Source of the DNA: Geobacter sp. UBA2189
GTDB lineage: Bacteria > Desulfobacterota > Desulfuromonadia > Geobacterales > Pseudopelobacteraceae
Reading direction: 5' to 3'
Assembly: GCA_002328035.1 (NCBI GenBank)
Contig: DCVL01000017.1
Location: forward strand, 93,671 to 157,670
DNA length: 64,000 bases
Shown: positions 14,709-22,889 of the stretch, one piece after another
Position numbering within the stretch: the stretch's first letter is position 1
How the letters are laid out: every line of letters begins with the position of its first letter
Notes under the pieces: model-generated
Databases searched by the model: none
What the model was told of the DNA's origin: nothing
The model's input: the letters and a program-made list of their open reading frames with translations, nothing else
Translations under genes and position numbers: made by a program

Positions 14709-15689
14709 TTATACTGACGACGCAGCGATTTGTTTTTTCAGGTTATAGACAACACCTGCATTTGCCAGGGCAATGGTTGCATAACGGGACAACATGGTGA
14801 GAAATTCAAGGTGGTCATTATTAAACGGCTCTCCGCTGACACCGCCGGAGATGGTCAATACCCCGGCAATCCTGTCCCGCACGCGCAGCGGCACCGAAAG
14901 CACACTGGGGCCTGCCAGCATGGCGCCGTCAGGATCCTCCTCCCTGACGCAATCAACAAACCCTTCGTCAGTGATATCACAGATGATCAACGGCTTGCCT
15001 TCTTCAACAACCTTACCGGAAATTCCCTTCCCCAAGGCCAGGCTGTACTGTTTTGAATACAGCGCATCCAGACCGGTAGCCACCTTTGCCTGCAAGGTCG
15101 TGCCTGATTTGTCCAGTAGCAGCAGGTAGCCGCGTTGCGCCCGCAAATGCTCGCTAACAAGCTCCACCAGTTTTTTCATGATCTCCGGCACACTGAAGGT
15201 TGACATAAGCGCCGCACTGATCTGGTTAGCGGACTTCATCATCTCCAACGTCTCCTGCAGCCCGTTGTTTTTTCTGGTTAACTCACCCAGCAGATGCGCC
15301 TTTTTACGCAACTGTTCCTTCTTTTCCAAGGCCTTTTCAATAACATTGTACAGCACACTCTCATCATCCAGCGGCATGACAATATAGTCAAAGACCCCCA
15401 GACGCAGTGCCTTGATAATGTTGTAACTTGAGTCATTGGAGGTGAGGACAATAACATCGATCTCCGGCTTGTGGCGCTTAAGCACCTTCATCATATTGAA
15501 ACAGCTCATGCCGGAGAGCATCAGGCCGGTCAGCACCAGATCAAAATCCTGTTCAATGAACAGCGGAATCGCCTCTTCAGCCGATGCAGTGGCAGAGACC
15601 AGATAGCCCTGAGCCTCAAGGATACCTACAATAACGCTGCCGCTTGCCAGTGAATCGTCAACAACCAGAATATTTGCCGGTAGTGCCAT
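14709..15689 (-). CDS. Pseudo-receiver plus GAF domain protein
   Basis: A 326-residue protein with an N-terminal receiver-like domain (6-120), a coiled linker (about 125-155) and a GAF domain (about 165-315). In the receiver the acidic pair VVDDS is kept. The phosphorylation-site region reads DLVLTGLMLSGM, so the acceptor aspartate is replaced by glycine, and the conserved lysine before proline is methionine (YIVMPLDD). It is therefore unlikely to be phosphorylated in the usual way. It lies 24 bases upstream of the cobC-cobQ fusion on the same strand and may share its transcript. The start is supported by GGAG 7 bases upstream. Confidence 0.85.
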   Translation of the reverse strand: MALPANILVVDDSLASGSVIVGILEAQGYLVSATASAEEAIPLFIEQDFDLVLTGLMLSGMSCFNMMKVLKRHKPEIDVIVLTSNDSSYNIIKALRLGVFDYIVMPLDDESVLYNVIEKALEKKEQLRKKAHLLGELTRKNNGLQETLEMMKSANQISAALMSTFSVPEIMKKLVELVSEHLRAQRGYLLLLDKSGTTLQAKVATGLDALYSKQYSLALGKGISGKVVEEGKPLIICDITDEGFVDCVREEDPDGAMLAGPSVLSVPLRVRDRIAGVLTISGGVSGEPFNNDHLEFLTMLSRYATIALANAGVVYNLKKQIAASSV

Positions 15690-15832
15690 GGGTAAGCTCC
15701 AGACTTTTTCTCACAAATAGAGATCGCTGATGGATAGTACGGTATGGAGTGTGAAAAAACAACTGCAACCTTACCAGTAAATTCTTGACAGCCAGCTGCT
15801 TTCTTGGCATCTGTTACAAACATTTCAAACAC

Positions 15833-15984
15833 CGAATGGAAGCGAGGAAGAGGGGTGCAAGACCCCCGCTGCCCCGCAGCCGTAAAGGGAACGAAAGCCC
15901 AACGCGCTTCGCGCGTAAAGCCACTGGGGAAACCTGGGAAGGTGGGCAAGTAGGTCGCCCTGAGCCGGAACACCGCTCCATTCG
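15833..15984 (+). ncRNA. Cobalamin riboswitch 1
   Basis: Paired ends CGAATGGA and TCCATTCG close the aptamer. Inside are the typical conserved pieces: CCGCTGCCCCGCAGCCGTAA, the stem GCGCGCTTCGCGCG-like hairpin, the B12-box core GCCACTG at 15920-15926 followed by GGGAAACCTGGGAAGG, and CCTGAGCCGGAA before the closing arm. It controls the plus-strand genes from 16007 on. A GGGGGAGG ribosome site lies just past the aptamer (15994-16001), so control may act on translation. A possible -35 TTGACA is at 15785. Confidence 0.93.
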
Positions 15985-16006
15985 CACGCTTCGGGGGAGG
16001 CAACTC

Positions 16007-16090
16007 ATGTACAACCAGCAGCAGCAATCCGCGTCATATTTTCCAATAATTTCGATTATAACCTCACTCTCCAGCGCCAGCTTGACATGA
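16007..16090 (+). CDS. Leader ORF between riboswitch and dehydrogenase gene
   Basis: The ATG is 6 bases after a near-perfect ribosome site (GGGGGAGG) released or hidden by the riboswitch. The 27-codon frame begins MYNQQQQSA and ends in a TGA overlapping the ATG of the next gene. The dehydrogenase has no good ribosome site of its own, so translation of this leader probably couples riboswitch state to the downstream gene. The peptide sequence is low in complexity and probably has no other function. Confidence 0.5.
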   Translation: MYNQQQQSASYFPIISIITSLSSASLT

Positions 16091-17082
16091 TTCAGTCGCT
16101 ACCCGCTACCATGCAGGCGGTCTCCGTACGGGAGATCGGCTCGTTTCTGCTTGAACAGCAGCCGCTGCCCCAACCGGGATCGGGCGAGGTGTTGCTGCGC
16201 GTGACCGTTACCGGGCTCTGCCGAACTGATCTGAAGATCATCCAGGTTGGACATCGCGATCTGCTGCTGCCCTGTATCCCCGGTGAAGAGGTGGTGGGCG
16301 AGGTGGTGGCCCTTGGGCCACAGGTTGATGCAAAGCTTTTAAATCAAAAGTGTTATGTCTACCCAGGTGAATGGTGCGGCAGCTGCCCGGCCTGTCGATC
16401 CGGTGCGGAAAACCTCTGCCGTTTCATGCGGATCATGGGTTTTCATCGCGACGGCGGGTTTGCCGGTTACGTGGTTGCCCCGATCAAGAGCCTGATCCCG
16501 CTACCGGAAGGATTGAGCGATGAGCAGGCGGTCTTTGCGGAACCGCTCTCCTGCTGCCTGAATGCCCTGGAACTGGCCCGGCTGACCCCCTTTGAGACTA
16601 TTGCCGTCTGGGGCGGCGGTCCGGCAGGACAGTTGCTGGCCCGCGCTGCAACCGCTTACGATGCCCTGCCCACCGTGATTGAACCGGACCAACAACGCAG
16701 AGAGTTGGCTAGGGGTGTAGCTGAACCGCCTGACCAACTGTTTGATGTCTGTGTGGTGGCGGTTGGTAACAACGCGGCTTATCAGCAGGCACTGCAGCGG
16801 CTGGCGCCCCGTGGCAGGCTGGTGGTCTTTTCCGGGCTCTCAAAAGAAACCCCTGCTATCACTACTGATTTTAACCAACTGCACTATCTGGAACAGACGG
16901 TTGTGGGGGCTTACGGCTGCTGTTACCGCCACGGCAGACAGGCCATTGCCCTGCTGCAATCCGGCAGGCTTGAAGTGCGTGACCTGATCAGCCACCGGAT
17001 GCCGCTGTCTAAACTGGCTGAGGCTCTTGAGCTGGTGGCTAACCGGCAGTGCATGAAGATCCACCTTTACCCGGAGAGATAA
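16087..17082 (+). CDS. Zinc-dependent alcohol dehydrogenase-like protein in cobalamin regulon
   Basis: A 331-residue medium-chain dehydrogenase. It has the catalytic-zinc region GLCRTDLK near residue 39 and GEEVVGEVVALG near 66, the structural-zinc cysteines in CGSCPACRSGAENLC near 98-112 and the nucleotide-binding AVWGGGPAGQLL near 178. It follows a cobalamin riboswitch and is 3 bases from a TrpD-like gene, so it should be made when cobalamin is scarce. The substrate is not evident. The reading frame could start at M1 (coupled to the leader ORF) or at M9. A role in lower-ligand or linker chemistry is speculation. Confidence 0.87.
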   Translation: MIQSLPATMQAVSVREIGSFLLEQQPLPQPGSGEVLLRVTVTGLCRTDLKIIQVGHRDLLLPCIPGEEVVGEVVALGPQVDAKLLNQKCYVYPGEWCGSCPACRSGAENLCRFMRIMGFHRDGGFAGYVVAPIKSLIPLPEGLSDEQAVFAEPLSCCLNALELARLTPFETIAVWGGGPAGQLLARAATAYDALPTVIEPDQQRRELARGVAEPPDQLFDVCVVAVGNNAAYQQALQRLAPRGRLVVFSGLSKETPAITTDFNQLHYLEQTVVGAYGCCYRHGRQAIALLQSGRLEVRDLISHRMPLSKLAEALELVANRQCMKIHLYPER

Positions 17083-17085
17083 CAG

Positions 17086-18201
17086 ATGGAACCGATGAGC
17101 CCGGAACAGTTTGGCACGCAGATCCAGACCTTGATTCAAAAACAGCATCTCACCAGGGAACAGTCCTACCTGATGTTCCGTGAGCTGATGCTGAATCAGC
17201 AAAGCCCGCTGCAGCAGGGAGCCTTTCTAGCTGCCCTGACCTCCAAGGGTGAAACCATTGACGAGATTGCCGGGGCCTGGCAGGCCATTGATGAGTTTGA
17301 CACGATCCATCCCGAGCAGCTGCCGGACAACCTGTTTGAGAACTCCGGCACCGGCATGGACGGCTTCAAGACATTCAACGTCAGCAGCGCCGCTGCCATT
17401 GTAGGGGCAGCCAACGGTCTGAACATGGCGCGCCACGGCGCCCGAGCCATTACCTCACGCTGCGGCACCGTGGATATCATGGAAGCAGTGGGGATTGATG
17501 TGGACTGCGCCCCTGCTCAGGTGGCCGACAGCATCCGCAAGGCAGGGATCGGCCTGTTCAACGGCATGTCTCCGGCAGTCCACCCTGGTGGACTGGGTCG
17601 CATCCTCTCCCAGATCCGCTTTGGCTCCACCCTCAACATTGCGGCATCACTGGCAAATCCTGCCCGTCCCCGCCAGGCGGTACGGGGGGTCTACAGCCAA
17701 CCACTGATTACCACCACCGCTGCGGTCATGGCACAGATCGGTTACCAGCAGGGCATGGTGGTACATGGTAGTGATCAGACCAGCGGCCTGGGGATGGATG
17801 AGCTATCGGTTTGCGGCTCTTCAACCATCTGCCGCTTTCAGGGAGAACAGCAGGAACAGTTCACCATTGCCCCCGAAGATCTGGGGCTGGTTCGCCGTCG
17901 CGGCGACGAGATTGTCCCCTGCAACTCACGGGAGGAAGAGATCCGGCGCTTCATGCAGGTCATTGCCGGTACCGGTCGTTTCAGTGCCTGCGAGGAGTTT
18001 GTCAGTCTGAATGCCGGTGCGCTGCTCTGGACCGCAGGCAAGGTAACTGACCTGAAACAGGGGGTAACCATGGCACAGGAAACCCTGGCCAGCGGGGCAG
18101 CCCTAAACAAGCTACAACACTGGGTCGCCTGCCAGAGCAGCCATGTAGAGGTTGGACTGCAACGATTCGAACGGTTGAAAAAAGGAGTCTGCAATGCGTA
18201 A
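17086..18201 (+). CDS. TrpD-like phosphoribosyltransferase in cobalamin regulon
   Basis: A 371-residue homologue of anthranilate phosphoribosyltransferase. It has an N-terminal helical domain (1-75) and the PRPP-binding loop ENSGTGMDGFKTFNVSS near 86, RHGARAITSRCGTVD near 114-128 and GLGMDELSV near 231. The normal TrpD pattern KHGNR is RHGAR and SSxxGS is SRCGT, so the acceptor may not be anthranilate. No other tryptophan gene is nearby. It lies between a riboswitch-controlled dehydrogenase and cbiZ, and overlaps cbiZ by 8 bases. Ribosylation of a cobamide lower-ligand precursor is an attractive but unproven role. Confidence 0.85.
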   Translation: MEPMSPEQFGTQIQTLIQKQHLTREQSYLMFRELMLNQQSPLQQGAFLAALTSKGETIDEIAGAWQAIDEFDTIHPEQLPDNLFENSGTGMDGFKTFNVSSAAAIVGAANGLNMARHGARAITSRCGTVDIMEAVGIDVDCAPAQVADSIRKAGIGLFNGMSPAVHPGGLGRILSQIRFGSTLNIAASLANPARPRQAVRGVYSQPLITTTAAVMAQIGYQQGMVVHGSDQTSGLGMDELSVCGSSTICRFQGEQQEQFTIAPEDLGLVRRRGDEIVPCNSREEEIRRFMQVIAGTGRFSACEEFVSLNAGALLWTAGKVTDLKQGVTMAQETLASGAALNKLQHWVACQSSHVEVGLQRFERLKKGVCNA

Positions 18202-19018
18202 AACCATCCTGCTGTTGGTAATCAGCTGCCTGTTTATGACAGCGCCACTGTTTGCAGCCAACCTGACGTTGCCGCCTGAACTGGGTGTTACAGCGCGGAT
18301 ACTGAAGACGGAACGGGACGGCCTCTGGGAAAAGAGCCTGATTGTACGACTGAATGAGCCACGGCACCTGCTCTCCACTAGCGATGGCATCATCAATGGC
18401 CTGGGGGCGATTAACCATGCTGCCCATCCCCTGCTCTGGAAAAAGCTGGCAGTTGAGCTTGCCACCAAGCTGCAGTGCGGCGGCAAGATATACGAGCAGC
18501 AACGCAAAGGGATGATCGCCAGCAAGCTGGGGCTACAGCCTACAGACCTGACTCTGGTGGGCACGGCAGCGGATATGGATAACCTGGCAGTAGTGACCAA
18601 ACAGTTTTCACCCTTTACTGTGACGACCCTGGTTACAGCTGGAGCCAAAAGCAATGCCCTGCGGGCTGGAACCGATGAGGGAACCAATATTGAACCATCC
18701 GAACCGCCAGCCGGTACCATCAACATCATTGTGCTGACCAACGCCCGCCTGACCGATGGCGCTCTGGCAAGAGCCGTGGTGACCATCACTGAGGCCAAGA
18801 CCGCAGCACTGGAGGATCTGAAGGTGCCCAGCAGCTACACCAAAGGAGCCCAGGCCACCGGCACCGGTACTGACAGCGTGATCGTGGTGTCCGGCACCAA
18901 CGGCCCCAAGGTCACCTACAGCGGCGGTCACAGCCGGATCGGTGATCTGATAGCCAAGGCGGTACATCAGGCCGTATTGGAAGCGTTGGAAAAGCAGAAC
19001 GGATTTAAACTGAAATAG
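18194..19018 (+). CDS. cbiZ: Exported adenosylcobinamide amidohydrolase CbiZ
   Basis: A 274-residue CbiZ-family protein. The family core is clear: a segment HHLLST-like (PRHLLSTSDGIINGLGAINH), TVTTLVTAGAKSNALRAG near residue 138, INIIVLTNARLTDGALARAV near 177 and TGTDSVIVVSG near 217. CbiZ removes the aminopropanol-nucleotide arm from cobinamide or foreign cobamides to give cobyric acid. Unusually, the protein begins with a signal peptide (MRKTILLLVISCLFMTAPLF, cleavage after AFA-type LFAA near 22), so it should act in the periplasm. Cytoplasmic CbiZ has no such leader. It lies in the first riboswitch operon, directly before riboswitch 2 and btuB. Confidence 0.92.
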   Translation: MRKTILLLVISCLFMTAPLFAANLTLPPELGVTARILKTERDGLWEKSLIVRLNEPRHLLSTSDGIINGLGAINHAAHPLLWKKLAVELATKLQCGGKIYEQQRKGMIASKLGLQPTDLTLVGTAADMDNLAVVTKQFSPFTVTTLVTAGAKSNALRAGTDEGTNIEPSEPPAGTINIIVLTNARLTDGALARAVVTITEAKTAALEDLKVPSSYTKGAQATGTGTDSVIVVSGTNGPKVTYSGGHSRIGDLIAKAVHQAVLEALEKQNGFKLK

Positions 19019-19025
19019 TTTTCAA

Positions 19026-19175
19026 CAGATGGAGTTGAGGAAGAGGGGTTACATGCCCCCGCTGCCCCGCAGCCGTGAAGGGAACGAACGTCCATTGCGC
19101 TTTGCGCAAAAAGCCACTGGGAAACTGGGAAGGCGGACTACTAGGAAGCCCGTAGCCGGAAGACCGCTCCATCTG
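19026..19175 (+). ncRNA. Cobalamin riboswitch 2
   Basis: Closing arms are CAGATGGA and TCCATCTG. Conserved parts match riboswitch 1: CCGCTGCCCCGCAGCCGTGA, the hairpin TGCGCTTTGCGCA, the B12 box GCCACTG at 19113-19119 followed by GGAAACTGGGAAGG, and CGTAGCCGGAAGACCGC before the closing arm. It sits between cbiZ and btuB and controls the uptake genes separately. The btuB ribosome site GGGAGG (19186-19191) follows closely, which fits translational control. Confidence 0.95.
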
Positions 19176-19200
19176 AATAACCCGAGGGAGGTAGCAGTAG

Positions 19201-21093
19201 ATGAAACGGAGTAGACAGAAGTACGCGGTAGTAGTGGGACTGATCCTGGCGGTCAGCGGTTCTGCGATGGCAGAGGAAAAGACTGCACAGCTGGGCGAGG
19301 TGGTGGTTACAGCCACCCGTGATGAGGTGCCGATTGAACAGGTGGGCAGTTCCATAACCGTAATTTCGGCAAAAGAGATTGAGCAGCAGCAGAAACAGAC
19401 GGTGGCCGATGCGCTGCGAATGGTTCCTGGCCTGGATGTTGTACGCAGTGGTGGTTTGGGCACAAATACCTCTGTGTTTATTAGGGGTGCAAAATCGGAG
19501 CATACACTTGTTCTGATAGATGGAATCCAGATGAATGACCCTTCGAGCGCAGGCGGCGGTTACAACTTTGCAAATCTTACGGTTGATAATATTGACCGGA
19601 TTGAGATTTTGCGAGGTCCGCAGAGCACCCTGTATGGTTCCCACGCAATTGGTGGTGTCATTAACATTATTACCAAACGGGGCGATGGGAAACTGAAGGC
19701 ATTTCTCTCTGCTGAAGGCGGCTCCTTCTATACAGCGAAGGAAACAGCAGGCTTAAGTGGAGGAACTGATCTGCTTCAATATTCCATGTCGCTTTCAAGG
19801 CTTGACTCAAATGGCATTTCATCAGCTGGAGCCAGATACGGTAATCAGGAGAGAGACCCTTATCAGAACACAACTCTGGCCACCAGGTTTGGTATTACCC
19901 CAACAAAAAATTCAGAGATTGATCTGTCACTGCGTTATACACACTCCCGTACAGCGTTTGATGATGGCGGTGGTTCAGGGAAAGATGACCAAAACAGGTT
20001 GACCAGATCGGATGACCTCTATTTCAGAACCCAGGGATGGCTGTCATTGTTTAATGATATTTGGGAACAAAAGGCAGGCGTTTCCTTTGCTGATATAAAT
20101 ATGAGTGATGATGACGATAACGATCCTGCTCACCCAAATGACTTGCTACGGAGTTCATTTCATGGACAGAGTGTTAAGCTGGATTGGCAGCATACTCTTA
20201 AATTGCATAAGGTTACTACAATAGTATTGGGGGCTGAAACGACGGAGGAAAATGCCAAGTCTGATACAGCAGGATTTATGTGGAGCAGTAACTTCCCTGA
20301 GAAATATTCACGTACTACAGGGGTTTATCTGCAGGATCAGCTTAATCTTTTTGATGCTTGGTTCTCTACCTTCGGTGTTCGGGTCGACGATCACAGCAAG
20401 TTTGGCACTGAGGCAACCTATCGTTTTACTACTGCCTACCTGATTAAGCAGACTGACACCAGGCTTAAAGGAAGTTATGGAACTGGTTTCAAGGCTCCTT
20501 CCCTGTACCAGCTCTACTCAAGCTACGGCTCGCAGGATCTGAAGCCGGACAAGAGCATAGGCTGGGATCTGGGGCTGGAGCAGGGATTGCCGTTTTTAAA
20601 GACAAGGCTGGGAGCCACCTGGTTCAGAAACGAATATACGCAGATGATAGATTTTGATATGACTACCTGGAAATATACCAATGTTGCCAAGGCGCACACC
20701 CACGGGTTAGAGCTGACCGCAGCGCTGCAACCTGTGGATGACCTGGCCTTGAAGGCGTCCTACACCTATCTGGAGACCAGGGACGACATCAGTGGCAAGC
20801 AGTTGGTGCGCCGTCCCAAGAACAAGGCAAGTTTTGACGTCAACTACAGCTTCCTGAAAAAGGCGAATGTCAATCTTGGACTGGTCTATGTTGGCACGCG
20901 CTATGCTGACACGGCAAATACCCAAAAGATGAAGGATTACCTGCTGGTTAACCTGGCCGGTTCCTACGATCTAACCAAAAACCTGCAGCTGTTTGGGCGG
21001 GTAGACAATCTGTTTGACCGTCAGTATGAAGAGGTGGCCGGTTATGGCACCCCCGGTATTGGTGGATATGGCGGCGTAAAGGTCTCATTTTAA
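19201..21093 (+). CDS. btuB: TonB-dependent cobalamin receptor BtuB
   Basis: A 630-residue outer-membrane receptor with a signal peptide (ending SAMA near 25), a TonB box (EVVVTATRDE, residues 31-40), a plug domain (about 45-165 with VLIDGIQMNDPSS and VEILRGP-type motif IEILRGPQSTLYG) and a 22-strand barrel ending in a C-terminal aromatic residue (VKVSF). Its placement behind a cobalamin riboswitch and before btuFCD identifies the substrate as a cobamide. It takes corrinoids across the outer membrane, using TonB energy. Confidence 0.95.
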   Translation: MKRSRQKYAVVVGLILAVSGSAMAEEKTAQLGEVVVTATRDEVPIEQVGSSITVISAKEIEQQQKQTVADALRMVPGLDVVRSGGLGTNTSVFIRGAKSEHTLVLIDGIQMNDPSSAGGGYNFANLTVDNIDRIEILRGPQSTLYGSHAIGGVINIITKRGDGKLKAFLSAEGGSFYTAKETAGLSGGTDLLQYSMSLSRLDSNGISSAGARYGNQERDPYQNTTLATRFGITPTKNSEIDLSLRYTHSRTAFDDGGGSGKDDQNRLTRSDDLYFRTQGWLSLFNDIWEQKAGVSFADINMSDDDDNDPAHPNDLLRSSFHGQSVKLDWQHTLKLHKVTTIVLGAETTEENAKSDTAGFMWSSNFPEKYSRTTGVYLQDQLNLFDAWFSTFGVRVDDHSKFGTEATYRFTTAYLIKQTDTRLKGSYGTGFKAPSLYQLYSSYGSQDLKPDKSIGWDLGLEQGLPFLKTRLGATWFRNEYTQMIDFDMTTWKYTNVAKAHTHGLELTAALQPVDDLALKASYTYLETRDDISGKQLVRRPKNKASFDVNYSFLKKANVNLGLVYVGTRYADTANTQKMKDYLLVNLAGSYDLTKNLQLFGRVDNLFDRQYEEVAGYGTPGIGGYGGVKVSF

Positions 21094-21927
21094 ATGATGC
21101 TCAGTTTTTTATTCGGCATACTGTTTATTCTGTCTGCAGCGGCTCCCGCATTCTGTGGGGAGCCGCCAAAGCGGATTGTTTCACTTGCCCCAAGTCTTAC
21201 AGAGCTTGTCAGTTCATTAGGGCTTGAGAAAAACCTGGTTGGTGTTACAACTTTTTGTGACAGACCTGCATCGGTTCGCACAAAGCCGACCGTTGGCGGC
21301 CCTGCCAATCCCTCACTTGAGGCTGTCCTTAGGCTTAAACCTGATATTGTGCTCGTAGATGAAGAGGGAATTGGCTCAAAGGCTGCCTTAAGGCTACAAA
21401 AGTTGGGGGTGAGAACAGCCACCTTCCATGGTTCCAGGCTGAATAAACTTCCAGAGGCAATAAGGCGACTGGGCAGGGAGCTTGAAGTGTCGCAGCCTGC
21501 GGAGCAGCTGGCTGTGAGGATAGAGAATGCATTGAAATCAGATAAAGAGGAGTCCAATAAAGTTCGTACCCTCTTTGTAATCTGGCCTGATCCAATGGTG
21601 GCAGCTGGGCCAGGTTCAATGCTTGATGATGCAATGAAGATGAACCGGATGGAGAATATTGCGTCGGATGTCCGTTCAGGTTACCCCAGGTTATCACTGG
21701 AAGCTGTAATATCACGTAATCCCGAACTTATCATTGTCGGCCAGGGTGAAAAGCTGGTCGCGCCGATGCAGCGAATGATTAAACATTTGAATTCGCTGGA
21801 TGCGGTAAAGCAGGGAAGGGTATGTATGGTCAGTGATGCTCTTTACCGTCCAGGGCCACGGATACCGGAAGGTATTGCAGAGCTTCGCAGCTGCGTTGAA
21901 AAAATGCGCAAGAGACCCACTAAATGA
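21094..21927 (+). CDS. btuF: Periplasmic cobalamin-binding protein BtuF
   Basis: A 277-residue class III periplasmic binding protein with a signal peptide (cleavage near AFCG, residue 20-22), followed by the family opening RIVSLAPSLTELVSSLGL and the segment GPANPSLEAVLRLKPDIVLV. It captures corrinoid from BtuB and hands it to BtuCD. The start codon follows the btuB stop directly and the stop overlaps btuC in ATGA. It is coregulated by riboswitch 2. Confidence 0.93.
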   Translation: MMLSFLFGILFILSAAAPAFCGEPPKRIVSLAPSLTELVSSLGLEKNLVGVTTFCDRPASVRTKPTVGGPANPSLEAVLRLKPDIVLVDEEGIGSKAALRLQKLGVRTATFHGSRLNKLPEAIRRLGRELEVSQPAEQLAVRIENALKSDKEESNKVRTLFVIWPDPMVAAGPGSMLDDAMKMNRMENIASDVRSGYPRLSLEAVISRNPELIIVGQGEKLVAPMQRMIKHLNSLDAVKQGRVCMVSDALYRPGPRIPEGIAELRSCVEKMRKRPTK

Positions 21928-22889
21928 AGCGTCATCCACTTTTTGTAATGCTTGGCTCTATGGTTCTTGTGCTGCTTATATCTTTATCTCTTGGGCAACA
22001 GGCCATAAATCTCTTTTCCCCTGATCCTCTGCAGATGAAGATTTTGTTTGAACTCCGTATGCCCAGGGTTGTTGTCGCCCTGCTTATGGGGGCTTCTCTT
22101 GGTGTGGCTGGAGCGGTGCTTCAAGGTGTATTCCGAAATCCATTGGCTGATCCGTACATACTTGGCACATCAAGCGGAGCGGCTCTTGCCGCTGCCTTTG
22201 GTCTGTTGGCTTCAGATGGGAGCGCTTTCTGGCTTGTGCCATCCCTTGCCTTTGCAGGAGCAGTGCTAACCAGCGGTGTTGTAGTAGCACTAGGGCGGGA
22301 CGCTTGGGGAGTGCGTGCGGAACGGCTCCTGCTGGCCGGAGTTGGAATCGGCTTCTTTCTTTCTGCCATCCTCATGCTGGTTATGTCTCTGGCTCAGGCT
22401 GACGGGGTCAAGCGGGCGTTGTTATGGATGGCTGGTGATCTGGCCGGTGCAGACTGGTCACTTGTGCCGCTTGCTGCAATTCTGATGGTTGTTGGCTTTT
22501 TGCTGGCTATCTGCCGCAGGCGTGGACTCAATGCCCTGGCTTTAGGAGATGAAGTCGCTTTTGGGCTTGGTCTTGAACCGGGGAGAGAACGGATTATACT
22601 GGTGCTTGCTGCGTCATTATTAACAGCGGCCTCGGTTGCTCTTGGTGGAATTGTAGGTTTTGTAGGATTGATGGTGCCGCATGGTGTGCGTGCTTTCGTT
22701 GGAGCTGATGCCAGGAGGGTGCTGCCGCTTTCAGCGGTAGGTGGAGGTATGTTACTATGCTTGGCTGATACGGTTGGAAGAAGCATTCTGCCCCCGATTG
22801 AAATTCCTGCAGGTGTTGTTACCGCTCTTATCGGAGCTCCGTGCTTTCTTTTCATGCTTCGCCGTTCCTCTGCAGGTAGTATGAAATGA
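21924..22889 (+). CDS. btuC: Cobalamin ABC transporter permease BtuC
   Basis: A 321-residue FecCD/BtuC-type permease with about ten membrane helices. Family motifs include LRMPRVVVALLMGASLGVAGAVLQGVFRNPLADP in the N-terminal third (residues 36-70) and the coupling segment GFVGLMVPH near 249. It pairs with BtuD through overlapping start and stop codons and moves corrinoid across the inner membrane. Confidence 0.94.
   Translation: MKRHPLFVMLGSMVLVLLISLSLGQQAINLFSPDPLQMKILFELRMPRVVVALLMGASLGVAGAVLQGVFRNPLADPYILGTSSGAALAAAFGLLASDGSAFWLVPSLAFAGAVLTSGVVVALGRDAWGVRAERLLLAGVGIGFFLSAILMLVMSLAQADGVKRALLWMAGDLAGADWSLVPLAAILMVVGFLLAICRRRGLNALALGDEVAFGLGLEPGRERIILVLAASLLTAASVALGGIVGFVGLMVPHGVRAFVGADARRVLPLSAVGGGMLLCLADTVGRSILPPIEIPAGVVTALIGAPCFLFMLRRSSAGSMK

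Noticed and set aside
15626..16027. Minus-strand open frame of 133 codons across riboswitch 1
   Set aside because: It covers the structured RNA and part of the receiver gene in another frame. The composition is not protein-like.
19005..19644. Minus-strand frames across riboswitch 2 and btuB
   Set aside because: They are antisense to the riboswitch and to the well-supported btuB gene.
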